Shown here in pieces: positions 25,289 through 35,922 of a DNA stretch of 64,000 bases. Made by a program: the position numbers and the translations under genes. Numbering within the stretch: the stretch's first letter is position 1; every line of letters begins with the position of its first letter. The DNA is from Enchytraeus crypticus (Eukaryota; Annelida; Clitellata; Enchytraeida; Enchytraeidae), in the NCBI GenBank assembly GCA_905160935.1, contig CAJHZI010000651.1, positions 62,001 through 126,000 of the forward strand, given 5' to 3'. The notes under the pieces were generated by a model. It was not told the DNA's origin and did not search any database. It saw only the letters and a list, made by a program, of their open reading frames with translations.

Positions 25289-26365
25289 ACTATGTTTTAT
25301 TTCGATACACTCAAAATATACAGTGACATACACAAACAAAGCCGTCAAAGAGGTCACAAGTAATCTATCTAGTTGACCACCCCTCAATCATACAAATTGA
25401 AAAATAACTAGGCAAACGGACTAAACATGCAATATAAGTAAAAGAAGTTACAGTTGATAAAGTTCGAAATAACAACAGGAAATTAAAAAGACATACCATC
25501 GCACAGTTTCTCACAGGAAGGCACGAAGTAGTCATCACACACGAGGGCTATGGCTAGGAACATGTACGCCGCTGCCAGCACATGAACCAGAAATCCCCCG
25601 TGAATACGGGCATAGTCTGAGAACAGATCGTTGGGAAACTGGTCGACTGCAGGCGGGGTACAGTTAGCCAGGGATAGAAGTCTGCGAGAGAGTAATGGTG
25701 AAAAATCTCCCGTCGCTGAAATAAATAAGTTAAGTAGTCAACATAAACTTTAATTGTAGGCTTAGTAGGCACTTTACCTTCTGTTGCTGATTCATGTATA
25801 AAGGACTAGATTGGAATATATCATATTGAAAGTAATCTAATTTTTAATCTAAGTCTCAAATAGGGAATTTGCTGATGATATGAAGTAGGACAGAGAGGAT
25901 TTGAGATAATCTATTCGTATCCCGACCCTAGTTGACCTGGAATTCGGGGGAAGATGATGATGATGATGAAAGTAATCTAACATTATTCAGGCAGTATTTT
26001 TTAGGTATAACACAAGATATTGGTTTCGGTTGGTCATTCGGTTGATGAGCGCCTAGGCTCCAGAAATTGCTACAAAAACTTTAACGAAATGGATCAAGTC
26101 TATTCGTATCCCGACCCTAGTTAAACTGGGATTTATGGGATGAAGATGATGATAATTAACACGAGATATTGTTTGACAGAAAACACCTACCTGCAGAATT
26201 ATCAGATGAGATTTCCAATTTCACTCTGCCATCAGGAGTCCAATACTCCTGCAATAGACTCAAAGAGAACTGAGCAAGATAGGACAGAACTGTAACAAGA
26301 GTAAAGCAGCCAAACACAACACTCGCCACATCATAACGCTTCAGCACTACTCTTCTTTGAGACAT
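11977..26365 (-). CDS. SLC24: K+-dependent Na+/Ca2+ exchanger, SLC24/NCKX family
   Basis: The product is a plasma-membrane exchanger that extrudes Ca2+ and K+ against Na+. Eleven exons in transcript order: 26187-26365, 25497-25681, 22022-22122, 19283-19369, 18080-18180, 17140-17384, 15975-16304, 15617-15708, 14346-14577, 13350-13475, 11977-12188. They sum to 1890 nt, giving 629 codons plus TAA with every phase consistent. Exon 1 has an N-terminal membrane segment ([16 protein letters not shown]). Exon 2 has the NCT glycosylation-type motif and CDDYFVP. Exon 3 is the alpha-1 repeat ([18 protein letters not shown], residues about 127-144). Exon 5 has WWPLFRD. Exons 6-8 are the large cytosolic loop. 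Exons 9-10 carry alpha-2 ([16 protein letters not shown]), and exon 11 the last membrane helices ([14 protein letters not shown]). The acidic residues known to bind ions in NCKX2 (Glu of SAPE, Asp of SVPD, Asp of NVFD) are present. The first in-frame ATG is at 26365; an in-frame stop lies upstream in the same exon. Confidence 0.93.
12249..12335 (-). pseudogene. Partial duplicate of SLC24 last exon with its acceptor
   Basis: About 85 bp repeat 12119-12205 with few differences. They include the first 23 or so codons' worth of exon 11 and the intron acceptor side. On the minus strand the acceptor appears as CACAG|GCTTGACGTATTCG. An (AATC)n tract separates the copy from the exon. Confidence 0.8.
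12370..12560 (+). mobile_element. Dispersed repeat E, copy 2
   Basis: Same element as 1650-1845 and 61220-61430 (ACCACCTCAGAAGC, CTATAGACTACATAAGG, GATCTAAGGAGTGC). It lies inside the last SLC24 intron. Confidence 0.6.
12970..13413 (-). repeat. 74-bp array of SLC24 exon 10 3' end plus donor, 6 units
   Basis: Units begin at 12970, 13044, 13118, 13192, 13266 and 13340, an exact 74-bp period. On the minus strand each encodes the exon end ([15 protein letters not shown]) followed by CAG|GTTTGTTTAC. The unit nearest the acceptor is the genuine exon 13350-13475. The others are five downstream copies of about 50 coding bases plus the 5' splice site. Confidence 0.95.
14226..14335. repeat. (ATT)n tract next to SLC24 exon 9 donor
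   Basis: TTATTATTG-type repeat ending about 10 bp from the donor at 14341-14345. Confidence 0.9.
14636..14690. repeat. (TA)n microsatellite
   Basis: About 50 bp of pure TA beside 25-bp ACATGTATATACA-like repeats in the SLC24 intron. Confidence 0.95.
14926..15146. repeat. 24-bp array ACACTTGTTTACTAATGCACAT, 9 units
   Basis: Near-perfect repetition with one variant unit (GTGTACTAATGTAC). It carries no exon sequence. Confidence 0.95.
15150..15560 (-). mobile_element. LINE B fragment (non-LTR retrotransposon C-terminus and 3' tail)
   Basis: On the minus strand this reads [20 protein letters not shown] and then CKLKTHLFP. That is the common C-terminal pattern of Jockey/CR1-like LINE ORF2 proteins (FS-AP-WNSLP-IR ... 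LKTYLF). The 3' end reads CCTGACATCATCCTTG then GAGGAAACGGACGTTAAACC and finishes in (ATT)n. A second copy lies at 38808-39060. The tail alone recurs at 7080-7170, 16480-16530, 19165-19225, 45760-45820, 48640-48690, 56135-56195 and 62515-62570. Confidence 0.7.
15740..15800. repeat. Copy of SLC24 exon 8 acceptor region
   Basis: GACATCTCTCTTATATCAAACTC at the acceptor (15702-15724) recurs at 15759-15781, with (AATC)n between. This is a single tandem duplication including the first exon bases. Confidence 0.7.
16048..16169 (-). repeat. 15-bp coding repeat (AASSC) in the SLC24 loop
   Basis: Within exon 7 the minus strand encodes repeated AASSC or KASSC pentapeptides, about seven units. They lie in the cytosolic loop of the exchanger, between acidic segments. 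Confidence 0.9.
16385..16475. repeat. (TAA)n microsatellite
   Basis: Two TAA runs immediately upstream of a LINE B tail at 16480, consistent with the retrotransposon 3' microsatellite. Confidence 0.9.
16805..16877. repeat. Diverged copy of SLC24 exon 6 donor region
   Basis: TTTGTGACACA ... CCTCTATCAGCCCAAC ... GGGCTCATGGTA resembles 17113-17172, which spans the donor and last codons of exon 6. Confidence 0.6.
17372..17655 (-). repeat. 65-bp array of SLC24 exon 6 acceptor, 5 units
   Basis: TGTGTAACAC occurs at 17386, 17451, 17516, 17581 and 17646, an exact 65-bp period. On the minus strand each unit has GTGTTACACAG- or GTACGAGG-type text: the acceptor plus the first coding bases (Y E A/V L). 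A sixth, partial unit lies at 17896-17940, beyond an inserted SINE. Confidence 0.92.
17656..17893 (+). mobile_element. tRNA-derived SINE family A, inserted in the exon 6 array
   Basis: Shares GTCATGAAGTTTTAAATGAC, a box-B-like GGTTCGAATCCCAGC and the tail AAAAGTGATAGATATCAAC with the better-preserved copy at 28206-28455. Confidence 0.75.
18636..19075 (-). mobile_element. LINE C fragment (RT C-terminal region)
   Basis: Minus-strand frame 18964-18683 reads [20 protein letters not shown], then [29 protein letters not shown] and [11 protein letters not shown]. This is the familiar C-terminal part of many animal non-LTR reverse transcriptase proteins. The 3' end is GTGCACTGAGAGAGAG followed by (GA)n. 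Other copies: 20525-21110 (-), 22385-22525 (+), 23224-23425 (+), 23640-23770 (-), 24600-25290 (+), 27108-27215 (-), 30845-30900 (-) and 44805-44880 (+). Confidence 0.8.
20525..21110 (-). mobile_element. LINE C fragment, longer copy
   Basis: The minus-strand reading includes [37 protein letters not shown] and [10 protein letters not shown] with frame breaks. It extends further 5' than the copy at 18636. It lies in the SLC24 intron between exons 3 and 4. Confidence 0.8.
24210..24427 (-). mobile_element. SINE A copy
   Basis: Reverse-orientation copy with box-B-like text (GGGATTCAAACCCAC on the plus strand) and the tail AGTGAAATGATCAACTACG. Confidence 0.75.
24600..25290 (+). mobile_element. LINE C fragment with (GA)n tail
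   Basis: The plus-strand peptides [20 protein letters not shown] and [19 protein letters not shown] lead to GGCAGTGCACTAAGCGAGAGAG, and a GA-rich tract follows at 25231-25288. Upstream frames are broken. It lies in SLC24 intron 2. Confidence 0.8.
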
Positions 26366-28539
26366 TCTGACTCCAGAGTAGAAACTTTGCAATGATTTCT
26401 TGTATGTATCGGCGACAGAGCAGCTGTTGGAGTCCAACTAAATATTGGAGTCAAATTCAGACCTAGATTATTTATTAAAGCAGCAGACAACTGAGTTGTT
26501 GTCCATGGACTGTGTCCTTATTAGTTGTTCATCTTCACTCGCTGTTAGGACTAAATATACATCTTTATGGTTTTAGATTGAAGAAGCCAGTCTGTTAATC
26601 CAAAAATTTCCTATAATATACAGTATGTATCCGAGAGCACAGACAAACCTAATCTTTGAGCTATAATCCCAAACTAAGTGATTAGATGGTAGTATTTCTG
26701 ACCTACGGAGGTCAGATATATTGGATATCATTTATTTGACAGAGTTACATACTTAATATTTCATACTATTGAGATAATTGAATATTATGGATAGAAATCA
26801 TCATGGAAGATCACTGCACTGAAATGCAAAGAAAATATAATGTTATATAATATGAAGTATAAAAGTTAGTTATTTAAGTTATAAAATCAATAGTAAGCCT
26901 ATCAATCAATTAATTAATTCAGGGCTGTTAAATACATATTATAGTACAACTGCAAAGGCTCATAAATAGCCACTTCTACAGTACAGTAAAATCCTGCATA
27001 TCTTCACAGGCCTAGCTACACGGAAAAAGGAATAAACTTCCTAACATACATGTCCTACTACAAATGATAGATATCATCCAGTCTGATCATTTCACTAAAA
27101 TTGGTGTTATCTCCCTCTCCTAGTGACAGGTCTACTGGCAGGTCTGTGGTATATAACGCCTCTACACATCTCTATCTTCCGTCTTCCTCTTCATGTCCAC
27201 ATACGGGTGGATGTTTAATTCCTTTGATATACCATTATTTTTGGAGGATTCTGCTTATGATGAGGTGGGCCCCCTATGCCTTCCTCAGCTTCGATTAACA
27301 TTTACTGGGTAGGAGCGTCATTCCCTGAGAAAACAATTCTATTTATCCATAATATTACCTTACGGGTAATAAGGTTACCTTATGGGTAATCGGTGTTACA
27401 ATATTCATAAATTCTATCTTTAGACTGGTTTTCTTGATTTGGGAATTTGCACTGGTTAGGACCATCGTTTCGCTCATCGGCTTGGGTTTGTCTCAATAGT
27501 GCTCGATGTTGCCAAGGATGACATTAGCACTCTAATTATTATATTACCGACAAGTTGATGCTTTAAACCTAAAGAAACCAAAGAAAATAAACGAAAGTAA
27601 ACACTGTCATGGGAATCCTTTTCTCTTGCATTTTATATAACGCGGTCGATCTTATCTTTTAATTTTTCACGCTAGTAATTTTTTAAAATAAAACTGAGTT
27701 TAGAGTATTAGTAACTTCAGTTAGCTGTTCCAGACATAACTGGTTCAATTCCCTCACGAGCTGATGTACAATAAAATTTAGAATATTGTCGGGAATCTAT
27801 CGAATGACAACATCGAGCTCTAATGTAACTATATCAAGTTGGCGACTCAGTGGCGAGTAAAACAAAGGTCCAAAACTGTACAAAATTACAAAATCCAAAA
27901 ATTCAGTCCAAATTAGAGGCTTAGATTTGACTAAATATTATATAATAAATATTACGATGGACTGATTATCTGGATTTTGGAATTAGCACCGTTTGGGACC
28001 TTCTTTTTGCTCACCGGCTTGATTTTGTCTCAATAGTGCTCGATGTTGTCATTGATGACAGCAGCACTCTAATTGTTGTTATTGTTATGTTATTATAATG
28101 CTGTCACGAACGACAATTGCACTCTAACTGCTATTGTGTTGTTATTTTTTGTAATTTTTATTTTATTTTTTCCATAGTGATCTGTTGTATGTTGTGATCT
28201 ATGTTTGAATGTCTCAATAGCGCAATGGTTAGAGGTGTGGATAACGTCATGAAGTTTTAAATGACAGATCCTGAGGTGAATTGAACACTCGATCGTGGAT
28301 TCGAATCCCAGCCGCGTTGATCTGAGTGTAAAATCTCGGACATTCACTGGGCTGGTTACACGGAAAAGGGAATAAATTGCCTAACGGATTAAACATGTGG
28401 TGTTAAAAAGTGATAGATATGGACATAGTTGATCATTTCACTATAATGCGTGTTTTTTACTTATTGTGATGGACAATAGTAGCACCATTTACTACAAGAG
28501 TACCACTCATAGATTTGTTTACTTCCGGCATCAACAACA
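26366..28539. other. Divergent intergenic region SLC24-MRPS17
   Basis: I see no coding exon. It contains the SLC24 5' UTR or upstream exon sequence, a SINE A 3' fragment (about 27005-27105), LINE C at 27108-27215, a block at 27225-27345 related to 22265-22380 and 23760-23900, LINE A tails at 27425-27545 and 27960-28090, and a full SINE A at 28206-28455. The MRPS17 promoter must lie in the last few hundred bases. Confidence 0.65.
28206..28455 (+). mobile_element. tRNA-derived SINE family A, best copy
   Basis: TAGCGCAATGGTTAGAGGTG fits a box A (TRGCNNARYGG). GGATTCGAATCCCAGCC fits a box B (GGTTCGAATCC) about 80 bp later. The non-tRNA body ends GTGATAGATATGGACATAG... followed by a T-rich end. 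Other copies: 17656, 24210 (-), 29235 (-), 48849 and 49868 (5' truncated). Confidence 0.8.
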
Positions 28540-28553
28540 ATGGCGGCGCCCAT
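28521..28553 (+). promoter_or_regulatory. ETS-like and YY1-like sites at MRPS17 start
   Basis: ACTTCCGG at 28521-28528 matches the ETS/GABP core (CCGGAAGT on the other strand). The start-codon context ACAATGGCGGC matches the YY1 consensus AANATGGCGGC. Both site types are known at animal ribosomal and mitochondrial gene promoters, with YY1 often overlapping the initiator ATG. Occupancy is inferred. Confidence 0.5.
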
Positions 28554-30639
28554 GGTCAGTCGAGCGCTCGGGACAGTGATAGGAAAGGTTATCAAGTGCA
28601 ATCCGGTACATCCTTCAGTCCATGTCAGCGTCATATCAATGAAACTTGAGCCTCACGTGCATGTGGTAGGCTGAGTTCTGTCTCGCTTTCTTGCCATTCT
28701 AAATACTGTATTCTTGTAAAATTTCTTGTATAATTCTTGTATATTTCACATTATTTAATCTTTTTATGTTCTGTTTGTAATTATTTTATTTGTTGTTATA
28801 GTAATTGTTACTGTTGTTGTTTCGGTGTTGGTGTTATGTTTTTACAAATATTAAAGATGCCCTATTTTTGATGAACCCGTTGCTTTGGTCTTTTGCTTCG
28901 GTCTTGCAATTGGTCTTTCCTTCACCAAGGCTGGTGAAGGAAAGACCAATCGTGAACTACAAACGTCATAAAGGCGACAAAGCACTAAGATCCAAATCAG
29001 TGTCAGAATGGTCATTCTGTTGGTGAGCGCCTAGTCTCCAGAAATTGCCACAAAATTTTCTAAGTCCTGACCCTAGTTAAACTGGGATTCTGAGAAAATG
29101 ATGATGTTGTTTTTGTTATAGTAATTGTTTTTTAATTGTTGTTGATTGTAGTACTACAACGTGGATGAAAGACACTGGGCAGCTGATCCTAAGAAGGAAT
29201 GCCGGGTATGGATTGATAATATTAATAACACACATTATATGGAAATGATCAACTACATTAATATCTATCACTTTTAATACCGCATGTTAAATCCTTTAGG
29301 CAATTTATCCCATTTACCATATAACCGGTCCAGTGAATGTCAGTGATTTTACTCTCAGATCAGTGCGGCTGGGATTCGAACCCACGAAAGTTCAATTCAC
29401 CTCTGGATCTGTCAATTAAAATTTCATGACGTTATCTACATCTCTAACCATTGCGCTATTGAGACATTCTGTCTCATATGCTATGTTATGATATGCTGCT
29501 ATTCTCACTTGTGAAAACAATGCCTTGCATTGCTCTCACTCACCATCACCAATCTTATCGACCTAATCCTACGATCAACCAAATTAAAATACAGAGTTAT
29601 TATGGGATATCCAGTGACATTCTTTAATTTCTCTGTCACTCTCAGGGAGTCTGAATTCACTTAGTTTAAATGACTTCTTTAAATATCTTTGATAAAAAGT
29701 AAAAAATGTCTTATTGCTGGCATCATTCTAGACTTATATTTAGCTGGAGCTTTTTAAAATCCCTGCACCATCCTATGTGAGTAGCATTATGTTATTCTCA
29801 CTGTTATTTACTATATTTTGTTTAATATAATAATAACATAGATAATAACATATTGTGAATAACACAGAGTAACATATAGTGAATTATCAGTGTATATGTT
29901 TTCTCTATATGTTTTTCACTCTGTGTTAAATGTTATTCTCTGTGCTCTAAATGTTATTCTCTGTGCTCTAAATGTTATTCTCTGTGCTCTAAATGTTATT
30001 CTCTGTGGTATTAACTATATAATTTGTGATATTAACGATATATTATTCTTTACATTGTTACTATATTTCTTCTGTTATTCAGTATGTTAATCTCTGTTAT
30101 TCACTCTGTTATTCTCTGTTTTTCACTATGCCAATCTTTGTTATTCACTATGTCAGTATCTGTTATTCACTCTGTTATTCTCTGTTATTCACTATGCCAA
30201 TCTTTGTTATTCACTATGTTAGTATCTGTTATTCACTCTGTTATTCTCTATGCCAATCTTTGTTATTCACTATGTTAGTATCTGTTATTCACTATGTTAA
30301 TCTCTGTTATTCACTATGATAATCTCTGTTATTCACTATTTTATTCTATGTTATCTACTATGTTATTCTCGGTTATTCACTATATTAATTTCTGTTATTC
30401 GCTATGTTATTCTCCAGGAAGGAGACCTGGTGTTAATCAAAGAACTGGAGAAGCCTGAGTCAGTGGACGTGAGGCACAGAGTAGCTGAGGTAGTTTTCCC
30501 TGTTGGTCACATCATTGACCCTGTGACAGGACGCAGGTGTAAGGGGGTGGAGTACATGGAGACAGAGAGAAGAACTTTTAATAAGCTGCCTACATCTGCT
30601 GGCTGTGTGGACACTAAATCTAAAAGTGCAGCGAGATAG
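28540..30639 (+). CDS. MRPS17: Mitochondrial ribosomal protein S17 (uS17m)
   Basis: A small-subunit mitochondrial ribosomal protein that binds 12S rRNA. Exons are 28540-28665, 29152-29205 and 30418-30639; all join in phase 0 and give 133 residues, close to the roughly 130 of animal MRPS17. Exon 1 encodes MAAPMVSRALGTVIGKVIKC, the start of the OB-fold (VIGKVI in S17). Exon 2 encodes YYNVDERHWAADPKKECR. Exon 3 holds the diagnostic EGDLVLIKE and VGHIIDPVTGRRCKGVEY, matching the GDIVLL and KVIDPVTGKPCAG segments of the family. The ATG sits in a YY1-like context with an ETS-like site just upstream. The gene is divergent from SLC24, about 2.2 kb away. An ATTAAA at 30652 and an AATAAA at 31371 are candidate polyadenylation signals. 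Identification is secure from exon 3. Confidence 0.92.
28909..28950. repeat. Perfect 18-bp hairpin
   Basis: Arms 28909-28926 and 28933-28950 are exact reverse complements with a 6-nt loop, inside MRPS17 intron 1. Confidence 0.95.
29235..29468 (-). mobile_element. SINE A copy
   Basis: Reverse copy with GGGATTCGAACCCACG and TTAAAATTTCATGACGTTATC on the plus strand. It lies in MRPS17 intron 2. Confidence 0.75.
29925..30412. repeat. TATGTTATTCTCTGT array ending at MRPS17 exon 3 acceptor
   Basis: Units of about 17 bp, arranged in blocks, such as CTATGTTATTCTCTG and TTATTCACTATG. The last unit, GCTATGTTATTCTCCAG, is the acceptor tract of exon 30418. The array amplifies the pyrimidine tract; exon bases are not included. 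Confidence 0.85.
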
Positions 30640-31669
30640 TAAAACTCTTTTATTAAACTCTAATGACTGCGCACAATACTCTAATGGTTTTATTATATTA
30701 TTTGAACAGTTAAGAAATGTTAAATGTTAATGTGGATTTGAGACAGCCTATTTGTATCCCGATCCTAGTTAAACTGGGATTTAAGGGAGGATGATGATGA
30801 TGATGAACAGTTCAGAAATGTTTCAGCTACACAACATGTATATTACTGTCTCTCTTAGTGCACTGCCTACTGGCAGGTCCATGGTATATAACTCCTCCAC
30901 TATATTACTGTATGACAGGAAATTTCCTGTATACCTGCTGCAGATGTGCTATGTTGATAGATACTCCACCATAAGTACAGTCTGTATCAATCTGTCAGAC
31001 AAAAACTAATTCATAAAGTTCTATTTTAACGGTAGCATTGCTGCATTAGTAAGAGAGTCAATACTGCAATACACTGATAGGTACTATGAGTTGTTTAGTT
31101 TTGAAGTGGTGGTCATATTTTCAAAAGTTTCTAGTTTTGAAGTGGTGGTCATATCTTTTAATCAGTACAATATTAAATGTTTCGATTATAAGACTGACTG
31201 CTGGGGAAATAAAGATTTAGATCGTAAATTTTACATTAGCAGCAGACCATTAATTCCGTATAAGTTTTTGTTAGAATCAACTGCTTCCATCAGCAGATAT
31301 AATTATCTATTTATTTATATACCTGTTAGCGTTTACTGATCAAGTAACATGCAATATTTTATACATAACAAATAAAGCAAACAGAAAATATATAAGTCCC
31401 TTTAATCACTATAAAATTACACAAATTTACGGAAATAAACATGGCAGAAAGCTCAAAGCAGTCACAAGTTATAGTGCCAGTCAGTACGCGCCGACCAACA
31501 AAATAAAACTCTCCTACATATAGAAATACGTGGAATATGATGAGAAAATGAGGAGCTTACATATATTAAAAAATCACTCAAAAATGTGATAAAACAGAGA
31601 GGTGCTAATACAAGAGAAGGGGCTAGAAAACAGGAGGGAGGGGCTACTACAGATGGAAAGGGCTTGTAT

Positions 31670-31955
31670 TAATTAATAATAATAACCTAAGACAATTTCT
31701 TTAGCAGTGTCATGACTGGTGTCCAGTCTTCGAGACCGCTTTACAGGCTCCTGGCAGGCTATTATTAAAGCTTTTCATGGTTAATCATATCTTTGCTATT
31801 GATATCGCCAATCGGCAGCAAGCTCCAATACAAGATTTACCTCCCATGGACCCAAGGGAGTATCCCTCATTTGTTGACTGACCTGGATTTGAACCCAGGC
31901 CACTTGTATCCGTGGCTAACACCATAACCGTTACGACATATCCCCTCCTATCCAA
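31670..31955 (-). mobile_element. SINE D copy 2
   Basis: Homologous to 255-540. The minus strand has GGTTATGGTGTTAGCC then GGGTTCAAATCCAGG, resembling tRNA boxes A and B. Confidence 0.55.
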
Positions 31956-32200
31956 TTCCCATTTTAACCATTGAATGGATTCCAGAAACAGTAATAAAAC
32001 TTCAATCAACCCATAAATACACTTACTAAATGCTCCTAAAATTTGCTCTTCAGTGCCCAATGAGCAAACCCAGCACAATTTCATCAAGGCGCACTGAATC
32101 AGCATTACTACAGGTAAAATGGCCATGGCAGTTGGCAGTTTACTAATTTTAAACTAAACACAAGCATTATAATTATCTAAAACACACCATTGATGCTATC

Positions 32201-32320
<120 letters not shown>

Positions 32321-33547
32321 ACATACTATATAGACCTATATAGTACACAAGTAAATTAAAATTTCAACTAAAGAGAGGCAGAATTCTCGTGAATGTCACG
32401 TGAGGACGCTGCTAGCAAAGACTCCAATAGACTTTCATCATCATCATCATCGTCATCATCAACATGAAAGCCTCAAGTAGACTTTCATCATCATCATCAT
32501 CATGATCAACTGTAGACTTTACTCAGCAGATATCATCAAAACAAGAAAGCAAAACATTAAGACTATAATAGTGTAGTAAAATAAAGCACAATTCTATACA
32601 CACCACAAAAAGATAACAATAAAATAATGCTACATTTTATGCCCCACATGAAATCGTTGTAGAAAACTCACAGGCTCTTACATACATGATTTAAGTATAA
32701 GCATTTCAGTTAACAACCCATGCATCCCTAGTAACAATGGTAACTTATAGTCAAATAAAATTAGGTAATTTAGCAAATAAATGAGGTTGTCTAGGCAAGA
32801 TAGTAGAGTTGAAGACGAGGGAGGATACAAAATTGGGACTTTTGAAGATTTTTCTGATTTCTGAGGAGATAAATCCTCGTAAAAAATGAAGGTTCTATCC
32901 AAAGTTCAAATACGGCGTAAAATTATCCCCCCCCCCCCTTTTCACTCCCCCTCTTACACAGTCACAGGAATGTTGAGCAAGGACTAACAAAATACAAAAC
33001 TGACTACAAATTAAATCCCACAATCAATCAGGCAATATACGATCTAATCTACTGACTGGTCGATCTGTTTAAATGAAATGAATTAATATCGTTCTACAAT
33101 ATATAATGCACATGCATATACTCGATTAATGAAATCATAATTTTTACAGAAGTAAGCGAAAGCAGTCAAACTTTACAATAATAAATTCACTGCATGCAAG
33201 ACAATGAATCACAAAATTTACTGTCAGGAATTTCTCTTATTTATAAATCTTATTTTAACATGCCAGCTTTAACCATGTAACAATTTCACTTGTCACATGA
33301 AACTATTTCATAAACATAGAAGTCACATTTGACCATAACTCAGGTCAAATATACCGTTTTACCGTTTGTCACAGTGGTGAATATAGGGCTAAGCAGAGTC
33401 CGTAATTTATAACTACAAAATAGAGAGGTAGCACTTAATGGTAGTGGTAGTGATAAAACAGCATAATGACAAATTATACATCTACAAGTTTAACCCGTTA
33501 TACGCATCACTGACCAATCAGATTATAACGCCTATTTTATCTCCAGC

Positions 33548-33830
33548 ATAATTCATCAGTGAGTTGTCTCAGTGAATGAATGATTCATCAAAGAGTTGTC
33601 TCAGCGAATGAATAATTCATCAGTGAGTTGTCTCAGTCAATGAATGATTCATCAGTTAGTTGTCTCAGTGAATGAATGATTTATCAATGAGTTGTCTCAG
33701 TGAATGAATGATTCATCAAATAGTTGTCTTAGTGAATGAATGATTCATCAGTGAATTGTCTCAGTGAATGAATGATTCATCAGTGAATTCTCTCAGTGAA
33801 TGATTCATCAATGAGTTGTCTCACTGTGTC
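33548..33830. repeat. 38-bp array with internal dyad, about 8 units
   Basis: Units of GTGAGTTGTCTCAGTGAATG plus AATGATTCATCA. The part TGAATGAATGATTCATCA is nearly self-complementary. Confidence 0.9.
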
Positions 33831-35329
33831 ACTTCTCAACCTTTACCTGACAGATACTGTAACGTATGGGGCAATTCTCAACCTTTTTAAGGTGCTTCAC
33901 GTCTCTACGACAAGATAATAAGAAATTACACGATTACAGGAAAATAGAAAATTGCTCAGAACGATTGGCATAGAAATCTCGGTCTCGTGGTAATTGATAG
34001 ACGTACAACATGTCTAGAGGTCAACAACAACAACATTGCTATTAAAATAACAAATACTTCGATATGACTAAACAAAGCTACACATATGATCCGTTAATTA
34101 ATTAATTAATTAACTAAGTCAATCATATCCTCACCCTGATACGGGTAAATAGCAATCTATTCTACGAATATTAGAATCGGGACATTCACGGTGCGATGAA
34201 AGCACCCCCACCCACTTTATGAAGGTAACCATATCTCTTGTTTTAAAAATACTAATATTAACGTCAGTTTCCTCACTCGAAATCGATGTCAGTGACGGGT
34301 GAGCCCAGGATTTGAACCCCGCACATACTGATCCGCGATCGATTATCTAACCGACATCGCCACTAGCTCCAGCCAATGACAAATAGCCTCCAGTTTATGA
34401 CAAATGGCTTGTTTGAATAACATACAAGATTAGTCTATTTTATACCCTGTTCAACTCCCAAGGACCCTTCCAAATCAGTCAGCTGAAGAATAGATCAGTG
34501 TCCAGAACAATGTCCAGATAGTGTCCCTATCACATGGACCTTGGACTGGCTGGAGACAGTGGCGACGTCGGTAAGACACTCGACCGCCGATCAGAATGTG
34601 CGGGGCTCAATTCCTGGGCTCGCCCGTCACTGACATCGCTTTCGAGTGAGGAAACTGACGTTAATCTTAGCTTTACCAGCTTTACCTATCACATGGACAT
34701 TATCAGGACAGAACTCGAGACCTCTATATCAGTGGGCGGGTTCTCTACTGACTGGACTACTAGCAGAGACCGGCAAGCTAGGAGAGGCTGGCAACTCTTA
34801 CATCACATGTGCATGAGAAAATAAAATACAGCATGAAGTGATGCATCGGAGAAAAGAGAAATTAAACATTACAGGTTATAAAAACTTATCAACAAACATA
34901 CAGGCATGATTACTCAAACTATTGTACACATAATTATTCAAAATATGGTGTGCACGACCAAAGAAACCACTGTACACAATCAAGTCGTTGCACACATGTG
35001 ATAGCCATTGTAAACACAAGATTACCAAGACAAATCACCTCAGTGACATTAACATTAACTTAGACGATTTTCTATAACACTTTATACAAACTGAAATCAT
35101 CCACAACCCTGAGCATTAACTCAGAACACCAATATAGTTAATTACGTCCCGGACATCCTGATTAGACAGGAAAATTAACCGTAATTGAATATCAAGTCAA
35201 ACCTTATAGCCAATAAAACAGTACTATGAAAGCTTGAAACATTGGAGTTTGCATTAGTTGTAAACTAGTTGCATTTAAATGTGACTTAAACGGCACAATA
35301 GAGATCTCAGTCATCACAGCAAATATCCA

Positions 35330-35720
35330 ATAGCTCTAATACATATTAGCTATTAGATAATCTAATAGCAAATATCTAATGGCTAATAAATATTAGCTAT
35401 TAGATCATCTAATAGCAAATATCTAATGGCTAATAAATATTAGCTATTAGATCATCTAATAGCAAATATCTAATAGCTAATAAATATTAGCTATTAGATC
35501 ATCTAATAGCAAATATCTAATAGCCAATAAATATTAGCTATTAGATCATCTAATAGCAAATATCTAATAGCTAATAAATATTAGCTATTAGATCATCTAA
35601 TAGCAAATATCTAATAGCTAATAAATATTAGCTTAGATAATCTAATAGCAAATATCTAATAGCTAATAAATATTAGCTTAGATAATCTAATAGCAAATAT
35701 CTAATAGCTAATAATCAAAT
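35330..35720. repeat. Palindromic TAGCTATTAGAT / ATCTAATAGC array
   Basis: About 58-60 bp units, shortening to about 52 at the end, seven in all. They are built from inverted pairs ATCTAATAGC and GCTATTAGAT. Confidence 0.92.
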
Positions 35721-35922
35721 AGCTCAATTCACTTCAGTGGCCGGTATGAGCCGGTTATCCATACGTTGAGTATCTGATAGACTACAAGTGTTCAACATAT
35801 GATTCATACAATGTAATTGGATTAGAGTAGAACCTGTGACCCTTGAGACAGCAGCGCAGTACTCTAACAACTAGCCCGCCAGCTGATCACCTAGGTTGCT
35901 CTATGGCACTGCACTGTGAGGG

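Noticed and set aside
26366..26437. Longer SLC24 N-terminus starting at 26437
   Set aside because: That codon is TTG and is preceded by an in-frame stop. The first ATG in the exon is at 26365, although an upstream spliced exon cannot be excluded.
28206..28320. tRNA gene suggested by box A and box B
   Set aside because: Spacing and flanks do not fold as a tRNA, and the same unit recurs six times with a common non-tRNA body, so it is a SINE.
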